Shown: piece by piece, positions 1-13,300 of the stretch
How the letters are laid out: each line of letters starts with the position of its first letter
Position numbering within the stretch: position 1 is the stretch's first letter
Source: Chiridota heheva
Taxonomy: Eukaryota; Echinodermata; Holothuroidea; Apodida; Chiridotidae
NCBI GenBank assembly: GCA_020152595.1
Contig: JAIGNY010002150.1
Coordinates: 142,501 to 206,500, forward strand
Direction: 5' to 3'
DNA length: 64,000 bases
Program-made: the position numbers and the translations under genes
The notes under the pieces: model-generated
The model's database searches: none
Told to the model about the DNA's origin: nothing
The model's input: the letters and a program-made list of their open reading frames with translations, nothing else

Positions 1-966
<966 letters not shown>

Positions 967-1339
967 TATTTTACCAGGATATACTAAGATATACCAATTC
1001 CGGCTGATAAAGTGCTCAATACACAAGACAAAGCTAGAATTTTAATGATAACGAATGTGCTTTACTAAGTTTCACCCCCTATCGCGCTCACCAGGCAAGC
1101 GCGGCACTAAACTAAACATAAACCTAGCTCGACTCTTTCTGTCACTTTTGTGATCATGGCATATCGATACCAGCTCTGTTCTCTTGTTAAGCAAGTTCTC
1201 TTTTCTTGAGATAGAAGAGATAATTGCGAGCTTTTCCTCTAAGCATAAGAGATATATAAGTATTGGAATGTTTCACAATCAACCATTGAATTGAGTAATT
1301 TTTTCGCCGTCCTTGACGTCCCATATAAACTTTAATAGT
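967..1339. other. Unassigned unique sequence
   Basis: No coding frame, tandem repeat or recognisable element was seen between the TA tract and the first SINE piece. Confidence 0.5.
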
Positions 1340-1436
1340 TCCGTACCATTGTTACTATCATAACTGAATATGCAGGCCACGACAGCATCATTGAAATTGT
1401 GCATTTACTCGTCTTCGTAGTATCATTAGCATTGTA
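1340..1436 (+). mobile_element. 3' part of a tRNA-derived SINE
   Basis: The stretch from attgttactatcataact to the cgtcttcgtagtatca end matches the 3' body of the SINE copies at 2075-2160 and 47310-47390. It lies directly before the tRNA-like head of the next copy, so the two form a head-to-tail partial dimer. The head and middle of this first copy are missing. Confidence 0.65.
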
Positions 1437-2160
1437 TCTACTGTGGTATAGCGGTTATCATACATGTCTACAGACCACGAGGCCCTGGGTTCAAGCCCGT
1501 GTTGGGTAGACACGCCTGTGCACCATAACTGGTTATCAAAGGCCGTGGACTTTGACTTGGCTGTCTTTGTTTTGTTTTGTAAATGATCCTCCCTTATGTG
1601 AACTCGACAAGACTCCTATACGGAGCATAGACGCCAAGCTATAGCCTGCATAGCAGATGCCAGTCGTGTGCGACCGAGATGGAAGTGGATGGACACCGGG
1701 TTTTCACCCTACTCTTTTCGAGAAGTGTTTAGAAAACCAGGTGGGGTGTGACTGTCCTACCATCAGGACCAACGGCTTAACGCCCCCTCCGAAGGACAGC
1801 GAGCACCATTCAACCATTGCCACTTCTCTCAACAGCTGAATGAGGAGCAGGAGCTGCAAACGACGTACTTCCACTCTGATGATTGGCGTATCTGTCTGCA
1901 TAGCTGTGGAAAAACTGGTTAGACCTGTCCGAGGCTTGAACTGAGAACCTCCAGCAACTCAGTCTTGCGCTCTGCCAACTGAGCTACCTGACTAAATCTC
2001 ATTGTCAATATTATGACTGTCCGTGCGTCGTACCTGTGTTCTTGCCCGGGTCGTATTAATCGTTTCGTGATAGCATTGTTACTATCATAAGTGAATACAC
2101 AGGCGACGACCCATCATTGTAATTGTATGTTCACTTGTCATCGTCGTAGTATAACGTTTA
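1437..2160 (+). mobile_element. tRNA-derived SINE, interrupted by a second SINE
   Basis: Positions 1437-1510 form a tRNA-like head of 74 nt. The ends can pair (TCTAC with GTAGA). There is an A-box-like TGGTATAGCGG and a B box GGTTCAAGCCC, the internal pol III promoter elements of tRNA-derived SINEs, and the head most resembles a tRNA-Val/Asp type. The body resumes after about 2003 and continues to the 3' end near 2160, matching the uninterrupted copy at 47102-47393. The interruption (about 1567-2002) is a second SINE in the opposite direction. The anticodon arm does not fold well, so this is a SINE and not a working tRNA gene. Confidence 0.75.
1567..2002 (-). mobile_element. Second tRNA-derived SINE, antisense, nested
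   Basis: On the minus strand a tRNA-like head begins near 1993 with a perfect-looking A box (TAGCTCAGTTGG) and a B box (AGTTCAAGCCT). About 350 bp of body follow and end in a caaaacaaaacaaag tail near 1567. The element splits the SINE at 1437-2160. The flanks tgtctttgtt and tgtcaatatt could be a decayed target duplication (7 of 10 match). The head sequence differs from that of the outer SINE, so this is a different family and the younger insertion. Confidence 0.7.
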
Positions 2161-3109
2161 TTGCGGAAAGATTTTGTGTGATTCTTATATCTCGATTCAA
2201 AAGATTCCCCCCTCATGCCTATGTATTGTACCTATGGCTTGTGTTATTGTGGTGCACCACTGCCTTGTACACAATGGCAGCGGCCAAGCATTCTCCAGGG
2301 AGGAGGCATGCAACGGGCCTCTGGCAATTGTATTTCTTGGTGGGGCTGGGGGTTTTGCATTTTGCAAGGATTCTTGAATTAGTAAAGGCACTAAATTAAC
2401 CACATAATTCAACCAGATTAACTTTGCATCATAACATTGAGGATAAATAGTTCTATGCTCATAGTTCATTTCACCTTTCCCCAGCAGCAAAGACAAACAA
2501 TGCAAGCATTGAATATGGTTACTACTTATATAAACAAAGGATTGCCATTATATTCAGATGTGTGTCACTAAAAATACCATGTAACACCAGTGGGAGTAGT
2601 TTGTTATCTTAAAGGAGCCTTGGAGAGGTGAAACTGTATACAGTTTTGTGGTTTGGGAAAGAAAAAAATATATAAGTTTTACTTGGACCGGCCCTGCTCC
2701 ATTTGAGAGCCGGTTGAGATGTTCCTGGTTTTAAGCAGAGCCATTTTAAATGTGTGCACTTCTGGCCGATTTCATGCTGCCCATACAACTGTAGCTGACT
2801 TTTACATTGTTCCGGTTAAATATCTTGTGTAATCTGTGTGAGGGTGGGAAGTGCTTGCGAAAAGAGTTTAATTAAGAAATGTGCCCCCCCCCCCCTTCCT
2901 TTACCCACGTTGCTGCTGGCAGGCTGGCGTGCCTTCCTACTTCCCGTTTAAATTGAATAGGCCACTGGGACCTTTAAGCCTTTCCAAGAAAATGTCGTAG
3001 CCTCCCAAAATTGTTAAAGCCATATTAAATATAATTAGATCTAAGTGAAATAAATCATAGAGAACAAATATGCTGTGACTTTTTAGACGTAGACTGAAAT
3101 ATCTTTCAT
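2161..3109. other. Unassigned, with a short C run
   Basis: No supported gene. There is a run of about 13 C near 2883-2895. The 102-codon open frames on both strands around 2100-2500 share the same segment, have no recognisable domain, and partly translate the SINE end. Confidence 0.5.
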
Positions 3110-3425
3110 TTTGGACCAAAGCTCTTCAATTTTGCATCCAAAACCTAAATTTTGTGCCAAAAAAGTCTTTGGGTTTGGACCAAAATGATCCAATTTGGGT
3201 CAAAATCTCCAAATTTGAACCAAATATATTCAATTTTGGACCAAATTTTTTAATTTCATTTTTTTCTTAGAATCTTCTTTTGACCCTTCAATTTTTGCCA
3301 AAAATCTTCTAATAAATCCAAATAAATCAATTGGACAAAACTTTACAAGTGAGGGCCAAAACTCTTGAAATTTGAACTAAAATCTACAACTTGGGATCAA
3401 AAACCTTAAATTTTTGACAAAGTTA
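3110..3425. repeat. Decayed A/T-rich minisatellite (CCAAAAT type)
   Basis: A loose tandem pattern of about 25-30 bp in which 'ccaaaat', 'caattttgg' and 'aaatttgaacc' recur about ten times with heavy divergence. The same vocabulary recurs at 5355-5510. No open frame of note. Confidence 0.6.
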
Positions 3426-3956
3426 CTAGGAAGGTGAACGTCTTATTAAGATGTGGTTTTAAGGGGATCAAGGCCCCTCCAAAATGTTCATGGCTACCGC
3501 CAAACAAGTCCTTTGATTCAGACGACTATTTAAAACAGACAAATTTGGAAAACTTTCCTAATTTTAACAGAGGAAAATTTATCGTACACCACCCAAACAG
3601 CGATAATTTGACAAAAACCGTTTATTGAAAAAGTAAACAAGCGTCCATTGCTACATTATAGTATGCATAGATTTATATAGCGCTTGTTGTTTTCCGAAGT
3701 CAAATTAATGATGAATAAATGAGATTTTAAAAGATGTTTGTGAGAGAATTTACAGAAGGGCGTTGCAAATTGATGATGGTTCTAGAGAGAAGGTGCAGCA
3801 GAGATAAAGGCCCTTTCACCATAACACTTTGTGTTCGGATGATGACTGGCAGCCAGAAGACATTTTGTAGAGGAGTGAAGCTGATTTTGAGGATGGTAAT
3901 GGATAATCGACTGCAAATGTATCCAGGAGTAAATGAGTGTAGAAAGTTGTAAGTCA
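3426..3956. other. Unassigned unique sequence
   Basis: Short overlapping open frames on both strands, none with a recognisable domain or splice context. Nothing else was seen. Confidence 0.45.
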
Positions 3957-3964
3957 CAAGGAGC

Positions 3965-4121
3965 CAGTGGCGTAGCCAAAGAGGGGGCAATCGCCCCACC
4001 AATATTCCGTTTTTATAGGTTCAAAATAAGTACCGTTCGTCTGCAGGGGTCATATTTTGTATCTTGTCAGTTTATTTGTATTACTTGCCCCACCAATATG
4101 GAAATCCTGGCCACGCCACTG
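3965..4121. mobile_element. 157-bp MITE with hAT-type features
   Basis: The left end reads CAGTGGCGTAGCCA and the right end, on the other strand, CAGTGGCGTGGCCA (13 of 14 match). The flanks are caaggagc (3957-3964) and caaagagc (4122-4129), 7 of 8 identical, which is an 8-bp target duplication. TIRs starting CAGTG plus an 8-bp duplication are typical of the hAT superfamily; other 8-bp families such as P are less likely. Inside, gccccaccaatat occurs near both ends as a direct repeat. There is no coding capacity, so the element is non-autonomous. Confidence 0.8.
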
Positions 4122-4129
4122 CAAAGAGC

Positions 4130-4916
4130 AGTTTGTACATTGATTGTTTTACTGAAAGCCAGGAGCGTATTTAGCTTTTTATTTTTTAGGGTGGCTTAAG
4201 CCCCTATAAAACATATTCAGGGCCCCTGACACAGGTTTAAAGGGCCACGTGCCCCAAAAAAAGAGGGCGCTGCCACTTTCTTTAAATTTCTGCGAGACTC
4301 ACTTATTCCATACACTAGTCTAACACAAATGTACGGATTATCTTTAATATGAATATTCAAATCTAAAATGAGTTATGATCTCAGCTGACTTGTACAGTTA
4401 ATCACGTCGGTGACGATTGTGTGGGAGCAACGAACAAACAAATCGCTTGGTTATCAAGTTTTCACACCTATAATTAATTGTTTTTTTCTTGGAAATCTTG
4501 GCATCTTTTGTAGTTGAGCTATATTAGAAAATTTTGTTTGAATCGTATTTTGCCAAACTAAGTTTAGTAAATGTTTTCGTACAGTGACGATTGCCAGCTT
4601 CTGTCGTTGGGCCTCACATTAGGCCTTGTGGTAAGTTGTATTTTCTAATCTGTGTTACTGTTTATACTGTACCAGCTGAGCAAATACCAAAGAAAAACAG
4701 AACCAATGACATCTCACGCTGATGCTGCAGGAATGCTTAAGCACCTAAGCCCTCTATTCTGGTGCGCGTGGCCCTTTAAGGTTAAGGAGCCAGGACAGAG
4801 TGTAGGAACTTGGGGGCATCCCCTTTCCCCCAAATGGTTCTACCTGGTTGCATGCTTGTTTCCCAGTTGGGAGGATAAGTTATTATTAATACATAAAATT
4901 GTCAATATTTGTTTAA
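4130..4916. other. Unassigned unique sequence
   Basis: One 116-codon plus-strand frame (4652-5002) runs into the minisatellite that follows. It has no recognisable domain and was not called. No other structure was seen. Confidence 0.45.
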
Positions 4917-5160
4917 AATTTCTCCAAATGAACAGTGATTTCCTGGAAATTGAAGAAAACTTCCTGCAAATTGAAGAAAATTTCCTGGAAGTAATAGTAT
5001 AAATACTGGAATTTGAAAAAAAATTCACGAAAATGAAGCAGAAATTTCACGAAAAGTAATGGAGATTTCCTGAAAATTAACGAAAATTTCCTGAAAAATT
5101 AATGGAAATTGAAAGCAAAATTTCCTGAAAATTGAAAACTTTCTGAAAATTTAACCAGTG
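4917..5160. repeat. Decayed minisatellite (TTCCTGGAAATTGAAGAAAA type)
   Basis: About eight to ten loose copies of a unit of about 24-27 bp built on tttcctgaaaattgaagaaaa. The first copies are the most regular (4935-4995) and decay to the right. Related in composition to the repeat at 6290-6480, where similar words appear on the other strand. Confidence 0.6.
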
Positions 5161-5354
5161 CAATTTTTATAACAGGAACTTCCGAGTTCTTTAACCTACA
5201 AGAGATGACCCTTTCTACACCCCTTGCTAAGACATTGCCCATTAGACGAAAACGTAAAGACCTTTATAAATATATATATATATATTTTTTTTTTTGTCTT
5301 TGTGGGGGGGGCTTGACCTAATAGCCTATTCATTAAGACTTAACCTCAATCTTA
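5161..5354. other. Unassigned, short TA and T runs
   Basis: Contains a short TA tract (about 5268-5284) followed by T and G runs. No gene. Confidence 0.5.
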
Positions 5355-5510
5355 AGGGTTTTGGTTTGTAGATTTAGATCAAAATTTGAAGATTTTTGAT
5401 CCAAAATGAACAATTTATGGTCCAAAATTGAAGATTTTGGGGTCAAAATTAAAGATATTTGGTCCAAAATTGAGACTATTTGTTTCAAATTGAATGATAA
5501 TTTATTCGAT
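5355..5510. repeat. Decayed A/T-rich minisatellite, kin of 3110-3425
   Basis: About five to six loose copies of a unit near 28 bp containing ggtccaaaattgaagat. The shared ccaaaatt words tie it to the repeat 2 kb to the left, but the predominant strand differs. Confidence 0.6.
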
Positions 5511-6289
5511 ATGATTATAAAACATTGCCAACATGTTTTATGTATGGTTCATTTGATATTCAAGTTCAAATGATTATATTCATGGCTTTGGCATTTTTTT
5601 GGGGAGGGGAGGGGGCTACGGCATTTTTAGGGGGGGGATAAGTCCCTTATAGCTCCCCGTTAGACACACAACTGCTGGAAGTCAATAAACAGATGAAGTG
5701 ATCAAAGGACTAGTGATATGTGGTCATATCGGGATGAGCCGGACAGCAGAGTTTTGTAGTCTGTAATTTTGTTGAGTCAGGGTGGCTAAGCAGAAGAGAG
5801 TTACAAGTCCTGTATAATGCAGACACATACCAACCTGGTAGTTATTTCATCAGTTAAAAATTTCCTTATTGGCTGATATTGCATAGAGCATAAAGAGATG
5901 ATTTAAAACGGCATTGACATGTTGTTTCATATCAAGATAAGAATCCAATATAACTCGAAAGCTTTTGACACATTGAGGTGTGATTTAGTCTGTCCAAATT
6001 TAAATAGAAATCAGTGGGCTTGTTGAGGATATAAATTGTTTGATAAAACCCATATTTGACATCAGCAATACAATTTTGAAGTTTTGTGATGGCATTAAAA
6101 ATATTGATCGACATAAATTACTAAATGTCAATCTGCATTATAAGGCAAGCGTCAGTGATGGAATTTTTGTTGAACGTCAGCCCAGTTTTTCCTTGGTTAC
6201 GTGTAGAAGCGTAGAAAGGGTCATTTCTCTGGGAGACAACACCAAAATTTTCCGGTTACAGGTGACAAATTTGCACTGGTAATTAAATT
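5511..6289. other. Unassigned unique sequence
   Basis: G-rich runs near 5600-5640. Short open frames only, none recognised. Confidence 0.45.
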
Positions 6290-6480
6290 TTCCAACAAAA
6301 GTTATTGCTAGCCATGAAATCTTGCTCAATTTTTTGTAAATTTTTTTTCATTTTCTTGGCAAATTTTCTTCATTTTTGGGTAATGTTCTTCAAGCTTTGA
6401 GAAATGTCCTGCATTTTCGTAAAATTACCTGCTAGTTTTGTGCAATGTTGCAAAATTTGACCAACATTCCTATCAATTTT
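6290..6480. repeat. Loose A/T-rich minisatellite
   Basis: Words such as aaattttcttcattttt, gcaatgttgcaaaatttg and aaattacctgc repeat at about 25-30 bp with strong divergence. They resemble the reverse complement of the 4917-5160 repeat. Confidence 0.45.
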
Positions 6481-9225
6481 ATTTCAAGAAGTTCTCAATT
6501 TGACCTCCCAACCAGGAAGGTGAAATCTGAGGGTGCAGAATCCTTATCTCCACTTCCTTCGCCTCTAGAATGTACTGCTGCAGAGATTTTCTGGTGGGAC
6601 AATCATGGCCTTTACAGAAACAAATTTTGATCTGAAGGGGCGAGGTCATTCCCTTCCACATTAGTGAAATCCATACTTGAGGAACATACTGGGATTAATT
6701 CCCAGCATCTAAACTCATGAAGTTCTCTTGAGCAAGACACTTTATTCTACTTGCTGTAAGCGAATTACTGAGGAGTTAACCTACGGTAGACTTAGTGTTC
6801 TGTCTAGGAAGAGTCGTTGATTATCATCTGCTCAAACCATAAAGAACATGAGATGAGCATCAGGTTGATCAATAGGTGGCAAGGTGTAGGGGGAGGGGAC
6901 CAATGTTATAATTGCAGGAAGATTTAGAAGAATAAATTGGAGAGTATTATGTTCTGGCCAATGTCAAGAATTTCAGGAAATCCCCCACCCAAGCCTGTTT
7001 GTGTTTCATCCATACCAAGATTAGTTACGTCTGACCCCTAAATTAATCCTGGAAAATTGTCTGAAAATACTTTTCTAATACTGCCTTCACTTCCACACTT
7101 TTGGTCTGAAATAAATCCGTATTATTTTCTTACATTGAAAGGCATCATTAATAGGCATACCAGGGTCGCCGAAAAAATAGCAAGGCCCAGGAAAAACTAT
7201 CATTTGGGGTCACTTATATCCCCAAATATTTTAAGGGCAAAGAATTAAGGCATTCTTTGTCCAATTTCTAGTGATTTTACTAATGTAAAGCATGGGTTTT
7301 GCCGGAGGTTTTTTATTTTTTTATTTTTATGGTCATTAATCTTTCTTGCTCTTAAACTGGCTCTATTTCAGGTACGCCAAAAGTAAATGAAAAATTGAAA
7401 TCTACCTGTGTGTAGATTTTCATGTTCTTCAGTCTTGTCTTCACAAATTTCTGGCCTAAACCACCCGAGTAGATACATTGCAAAAATGGGAGGCACAAGT
7501 TGACAGATGCATCCCTCTTTATAACCTTAACAACATAATCGTCATTGAACCAAAGAAAATGAAAGCAACTATAATTCACTTCACACTATATTTACAATAA
7601 ATCTGCCATACACAAAGTTGAACATGAATTTAAAATGTTAGGAAGAATAACGAGTGCTAACAAATTTGACTTTCCCTAATAGAAACAATCATTCATATGT
7701 TAAAAGATGAAATATATCATTGCCTAAGAATGAGAAAAAAAATTGCTACACTCAAACTAGGGGTACAAGGGGCACAACTCATCAGAGGAAAGAAAGAGAG
7801 GATACAAACGTTTCTTAAAACCAATAGTATATCACTTGCTTTGAAAATGTAAATTAATTTTGTTTATTCTCAAACAAATCTTCATTTGTAACACCAAGAA
7901 ACTTTGAAAGAAACTTTCCCCTTCCAAACTGGATCATTTTCCTAAAGAGCCCTTCCCCAGCACTGTCACTGCAAGAATTGTAATTTTCAAAACAGACCAG
8001 AATCCCTTTCTGCATTACATGTTATATGCAATCACCTACATTAATAACATAATAATACACAATAGAAAGATAAACAAATCACTGTCTTATAAAATTACAC
8101 TCATTTGATCCACTCCTTCCTTTTGTACAGGTACAGATGTAACTTCTTGCAACAAGATATCCTATTTTGTTAGCTTTTGCGGATTCTGTCTATCAGATGT
8201 AACCAGTTCTCTAGTATTTTTACAAATGCATATTTCTACCTAGTACCTTCAAAGAAAATTTAGTTTGTGACAAAATTATTTTCCTTACCTCTTAATCACC
8301 ATTTACACACAAGCCTCACTTGACTTAAAAAATAAAATAAAAAGGCTTATTTTAAGAATAGATACTACAGTTCTTCAAGCATTACCCTCTAACCCTATCA
8401 CAAATTTTGTATGATCTAACCATCATCAACCAGCCTTAAACTTGTTATTTGTTTGCAGTGTCAGCAATAATGGAGCTGTCTACAAAAATGTTGCTGACTG
8501 ATCATGTATTTAAAACTTGAATAATTGTAAGGTGTAGGAAAAGACAAATTGGCAACATAACCTGCAAGATTAAAAGCCAGCCCTGGAGAAGCAAAAACTG
8601 GGATCCGTCAAGTACACATTTCTTTGATGTATGTATTGCTTTGGTTTGTAAACAACCCAAGAAGCAGTCTTTGTGTAAGTGCTGCTTTGTGCACATATTA
8701 ACCAGGAGTTGTTGCCTCTTGTGGTTGATGGTCATTAGTGCTCACCCAATGATGATTGTTGAATGAACACCCAACAAGTAGTGAATCCTTGACACTCAAT
8801 TAAACTTCAATCATTCATATTCAACTACACTATCACAAACTGAAGTATTAACAGCACCAATAGCAATACCTTTTCTCAGGTCAAAGTTCATGTTGAATAT
8901 TCATTTTAGAGAGACATTTATTTCAGTACTCCCATGGGCATGACTATTTGATCACTGGCGCCCTGGAGTAAAGTGAACTCACTTTTCCACCATATACTCC
9001 TTAACATTTTCTGAGAATTAGAAAAGCATTTCTGATTATCAGAAGAGTAGACTTGATTTTCACAGATGATATACAAGTACTGTAGTTAACCTTTCATGGT
9101 TCAATGTGGAACCTCCATAAAAGAAACCATACTATTATCAGAATGCAGTGAAAAATAAGTCCCCCTTTTCAGAATGTACCAGAAACCACAAACATGAAGT
9201 CAGCAGGCCCCTAGCTTTGCTTTTT
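6481..9225. other. Unassigned; may include distal 3' UTR of the dynein light chain gene
   Basis: No coding region supported. The segment lies downstream of the dynein light chain stop codon on its strand, so part may be transcribed as 3' UTR. AATAAA occurs on the minus strand near 8917 and 7861, but no poly(A) site can be chosen by eye. A 75-codon minus-strand frame at 7352-7579 starts with GTG, has no recognised domain and was not called. Confidence 0.35.
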
Positions 9226-9300
9226 CACAGGGGTGGTCTGCCCCACCCCCTGGGGTCTGCCCTGCCCCCCTGGGGTCTGCCCTGCCCCGCCCCTCAGAGA
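9226..9300. repeat. GC-rich minisatellite, about 3-4 copies
   Basis: The unit cctggggtctgccctgccc (about 19-20 bp) is repeated three to four times with small changes. It stands out by its high GC content within A/T-rich surroundings. Confidence 0.75.
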
Positions 9301-10179
9301 AAAAATGTAACAAAAATAATGAATATATATATATTTTTTTTCAACTTAATCTTAATTAATTTGATACATGAAATACCTTAAATGGATACAGAATACAGAT
9401 TGAGAGCATAGTAAGCAATTGTCCTGTTTGGCTAGTGACTGGTCCTTATCAATCAAAACAGTTTCATTCTAAGGTATGATTATAGCTAAATCCCAGAGCT
9501 TCTTCACCAGGGGCTTGAGCTTTAAGGGCCCCTGGACTTAACGCTGTAAAGACAGCACTTCACGAGCACATTAGTGTGCTCCTCAACAAGTCTAGCACCC
9601 TGCCCCTTTTAAATCAAGCTCGGGGTCTGCTTAGAACTCTTGACTGAAACTAACAAGCTGTGATAACAATCACACTACAACAGACTGTGATCAAATATAC
9701 AGTGGTGATTGCTACTGCTATTATGTAACAATTGTAAGTACATTACTTCTGGTGGGACACTGAAAACTCAGGATCTCTATCCATTTAGCAACTTCTAATT
9801 ATGTTAAAGGATTACTAACAATTTCAATGAAAACTCCTATGGTATCATCTCCAATCCCTGCAAAGTTTCTACTGGACATTGACTTCTTCAAAAGTCATTC
9901 CTTAAAGAACATGCTACATGTATATGCGTAAAATCTCCTCATTACATTTTAAATATATCTGGAGTAGTGAGATTAGTGTACTTGAATTAAATAAAATGTA
10001 GGCACAAATGATATCACGAAGTGAGCGTTCTCTGTTGTAGTCATAGCAGGCCATACCCCTTCTTCAAAGCAACACTAGAATTGCATTTACAATGCCAGGT
10101 TAACCTTTGAAGAAATCTTCCATAGAAGTCTTTGAATATATTCAACCACAAGCTTGGGGATAAATAAATGTTTAATATG
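9301..10179. other. Likely 3' flank / 3' UTR of the dynein light chain gene
   Basis: Directly follows the stop codon of the minus-strand dynein light chain gene. No open frame or repeat of note. Assignment as UTR is by position only. Confidence 0.4.
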
Positions 10180-10328
10180 TTATATCGCTAATCCAAACAC
10201 ACTCACTATGCAATACATTGTTTTATTTTCCCATCTGACGGTACAGCTGCCATCTGTTGCATTGTCCCAGTAGCAGGAGCTTGCTGTGTGTAGCCCAGCA
10301 CCATTTTTCTGCATGATAACACAAGTTA
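10180..10328 (-). CDS. DYNLT1/3-like: DYNLT exon 3, with stop codon
   Basis: 149 nt: completes the split Val codon, then 48 residues and TAA at 10182-10180. The acceptor is tttttgcag. It holds the beta-strand half of the Tctex fold, with [12 protein letters not shown] and [13 protein letters not shown]. Confidence 0.95.
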
Positions 10329-13300
10329 CTGCAAAAACAAATGGATATTTTGTAAGGCGCATTAGAATAAGTTATTTAGATAATACGCCATATAAGTGTA
10401 ATAAACTTAAACTTATATCAAATATCAATACTTAGATACAAGTTGCAAACATTGATAGGCATATTATCAATAATTAATAAAGGCCAAAAAATCTTCTTAA
10501 AAATTGTTGCTTCTTAAAATTCTCCTGACTTCAAAACACCTCAAAGTTGGCAAGGAAAAAAAAACCCATGATAGAGCAAAGCATATTTTGAGATAGCCAG
10601 AAAACAATTAGTTATTCCTTTAGTAGCTATTAGAGCGTTTAGTGATTACTCGCGTTTGGTAAGCCTACTGTACCATTATTTTTGGAAGTACAAAGTTGCT
10701 CCAAGACGATGTTAAGTACAACAAATTTACCAGTATGGCAAAAGTATTGACTCCAATAAGCGCTTGAAATTTCTACAGTATAATTCATCATTTTGATGGA
10801 AAATGTGTATGGAAATTTGGCTTAGAAGAACAACAGTTCACATCAATATCAGTTAATCTCAACAATGCCTAACTTTTTTGCTGTACTCACTACCTGGCTA
10901 GTTATTGATATTTTAATTTTCAATTTTTATAGTATTTTACAATTTTACACATTATTTATTTTTTATATGATCATATATTTTCTGCCCTACATTTTATGGA
11001 ATTTTGTTTTAAGAGGATTCCACGTTAATTCTGAATGTCTGTAATGCGCTATAGAAATTATTAATAACAATAATCATTGAAATTTCTAATTACACTTAAT
11101 GGGTAAAAAAGTATTTATAAATGATACAAATTTAAACACACATATATAGTACCATTTAGTGGGTATATGCTAAACATTCGTAATTGCACTAAACTTTCAC
11201 TAATAATCAAATTATTAGGGTATTGGAGTCAATTCTTTTGCCATGCTGGTTGCACGATTCAAATTTTGGAGCAACTTTGGTGTACTTCTGCATACGGATG
11301 TGCATTTTCGTTTAATTCATTAAACAATAAACAATCCATTTTTTGATCGTTTATCGTGTACACGATCACACGCCAAAAATAAGATAAACAAATTTAGGAA
11401 ATTTTTGCGAAAGTAATTCTATCACTACAATAACCACAACGTAACCATTGTGATCACCAGCCAAAAAATAAGTACAGAATGTGACCAAACTTGAGTAGGG
11501 ACCTTATTAAATCTTCAAATTACCTGTAAGGCTGGAAAAAGTACAAAAATAATGATCCATGGTTTGAACATGCTTTAAACAGATGAAGAAATAAAATATC
11601 TCTTAAAAAATTGCTGTATCTTGCAAGCATTTTGAGACATTTACAACACTTACGATTGTGCCATACAATTTTTAACAGTGCGCCTCCAGACACAGTAGGG
11701 TACTGCATAAAAAAATTCAACCCCCAGTGACATTCCAAACAGTACTGTATTTGATCAATCCTCTTGAAAACATGGCTCTGTTCTTTGCAAGCCGAGCTAA
11801 AATCTTGGCAACTTCAAAACATATTTGTTTGTTTATTTCGCAATTTTTTTTTTTTTTTGTTGGCGCAATTTATTTAACTTATCAGGTAGTCTTTGCATTT
11901 ATTTGTGATGAAAATAACAATCATTGCTTTTTTATCCCAGTATTTCTGGGTCCGTTTTACAGCTTGTAAAACAGGTGCTATGCCTAACAATAGTGTAGCA
12001 TTGTAAATCAGGCCTAAGCCTCTACATCAAGCTTCAGTACCTAACTACTCACTAATAACTAATATGCATGACGTCACCACCAAAAATAATAGAACACTTC
12101 TACAGATCGCAGGGCTATCTGTGAACTACATATGATGTGAATCCAATTTGTCCTTCTTGAGATACCATGTTTACGAGGTCTTATTAGCAAAACCACTTAA
12201 GCCCCACCCACTACACACATTAATGGAATTTAACATTTTTATACAATGAACACATAGGCCAACAAACTAGCCAGCAACATAAATATACTAAATATGAAAC
12301 AAATCAGACATATGATTGTTAAAATAATTCATTTTTTTTCAATATTAAGCCCCACCTACTTATTAATATGCAAAATATCACCACCAAAAACAATAGGACA
12401 CTTCTACAGACCATGGGTTATCTGTGTACCAAATAGGACATGAATCCAGTTAACCATTCTTGAGATACCATGCTTACAAGCTCTTTTCAACATAATCATA
12501 TTAAGCCTGCCCACTATGCATATTAATTAAATTTAACATTTTGGTACCATGAACATGTACACACAAGCTAATAACATAATTACACTGAATATGAAACAAA
12601 GCAAACATGTGGTTATAAAATTATGAGCATTTCAAGATATTTACAATAAAATTACTACTCATTAATATACATGACAATGGCACCAATACAATAGGGCACA
12701 CCTATGGACCATGTGTTGTATCTGTGTACCACTAATGACACGAATGTCGTTCTTAAGATATCGTGCTTATGATCTTGCTGTGACAGACACATACAAACAT
12801 ACATATACACACACATACATATATACACACGCCAGCAAGACTGCATTGCTTCCTTATTAGCATTTTCTATTCTTTATTTTCAACATCCAAACATCAAGAA
12901 TACTGGCACTTTTGCATGGTGGTTCTTCATTTATAAACTATAATTTTTATGTTGTATGGTTTTTTTTAAATTATTATTACGACATTTACATAATACATAA
13001 TCTAATCCTCCCCCCTTTCCCCTCTCCCTCCCATTCAATGTTGATCTTTCCTTTTTAAATACAGTAATCGAACATTAGAAAGGTGGGAGAAATTAGGTAG
13101 TTCAAAATAGACGAAGGCACAAATCAAGAAATACAGCACTATATATTTGGCTCTTTATGACGCTAAACTGCTTCAACAGTTTTGTCTACGATTGTTTTCA
13201 GCTCAACATCCCTTCAAGGAATTTTGAGCTTATGCAAGGCTAGCCCAAAATCCAGATTTTCGTTTGGATTTCGCTGGACGCAATTGGAATGAATTTAGCA

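Noticed and set aside
1437-1510. A tRNA gene on the plus strand
   Set aside because: A and B boxes and acceptor pairing are present, but the anticodon arm does not fold and the sequence continues into a SINE body found elsewhere in the window.
1920-1993. A tRNA gene on the minus strand
   Set aside because: The A box is good but the anticodon and T stems pair poorly, and the segment is followed by a SINE body and a caaaa-type tail.
2091-2505. Two overlapping 102-codon frames on opposite strands
   Set aside because: The plus frame starts within the SINE 3' end; neither shows a domain or splice sites.
7352-7579. A coding exon on the minus strand (75 codons)
   Set aside because: The start is GTG, no domain is recognisable, and there is no convincing pair of splice sites; it more likely lies in the 3' flank of the dynein light chain gene.
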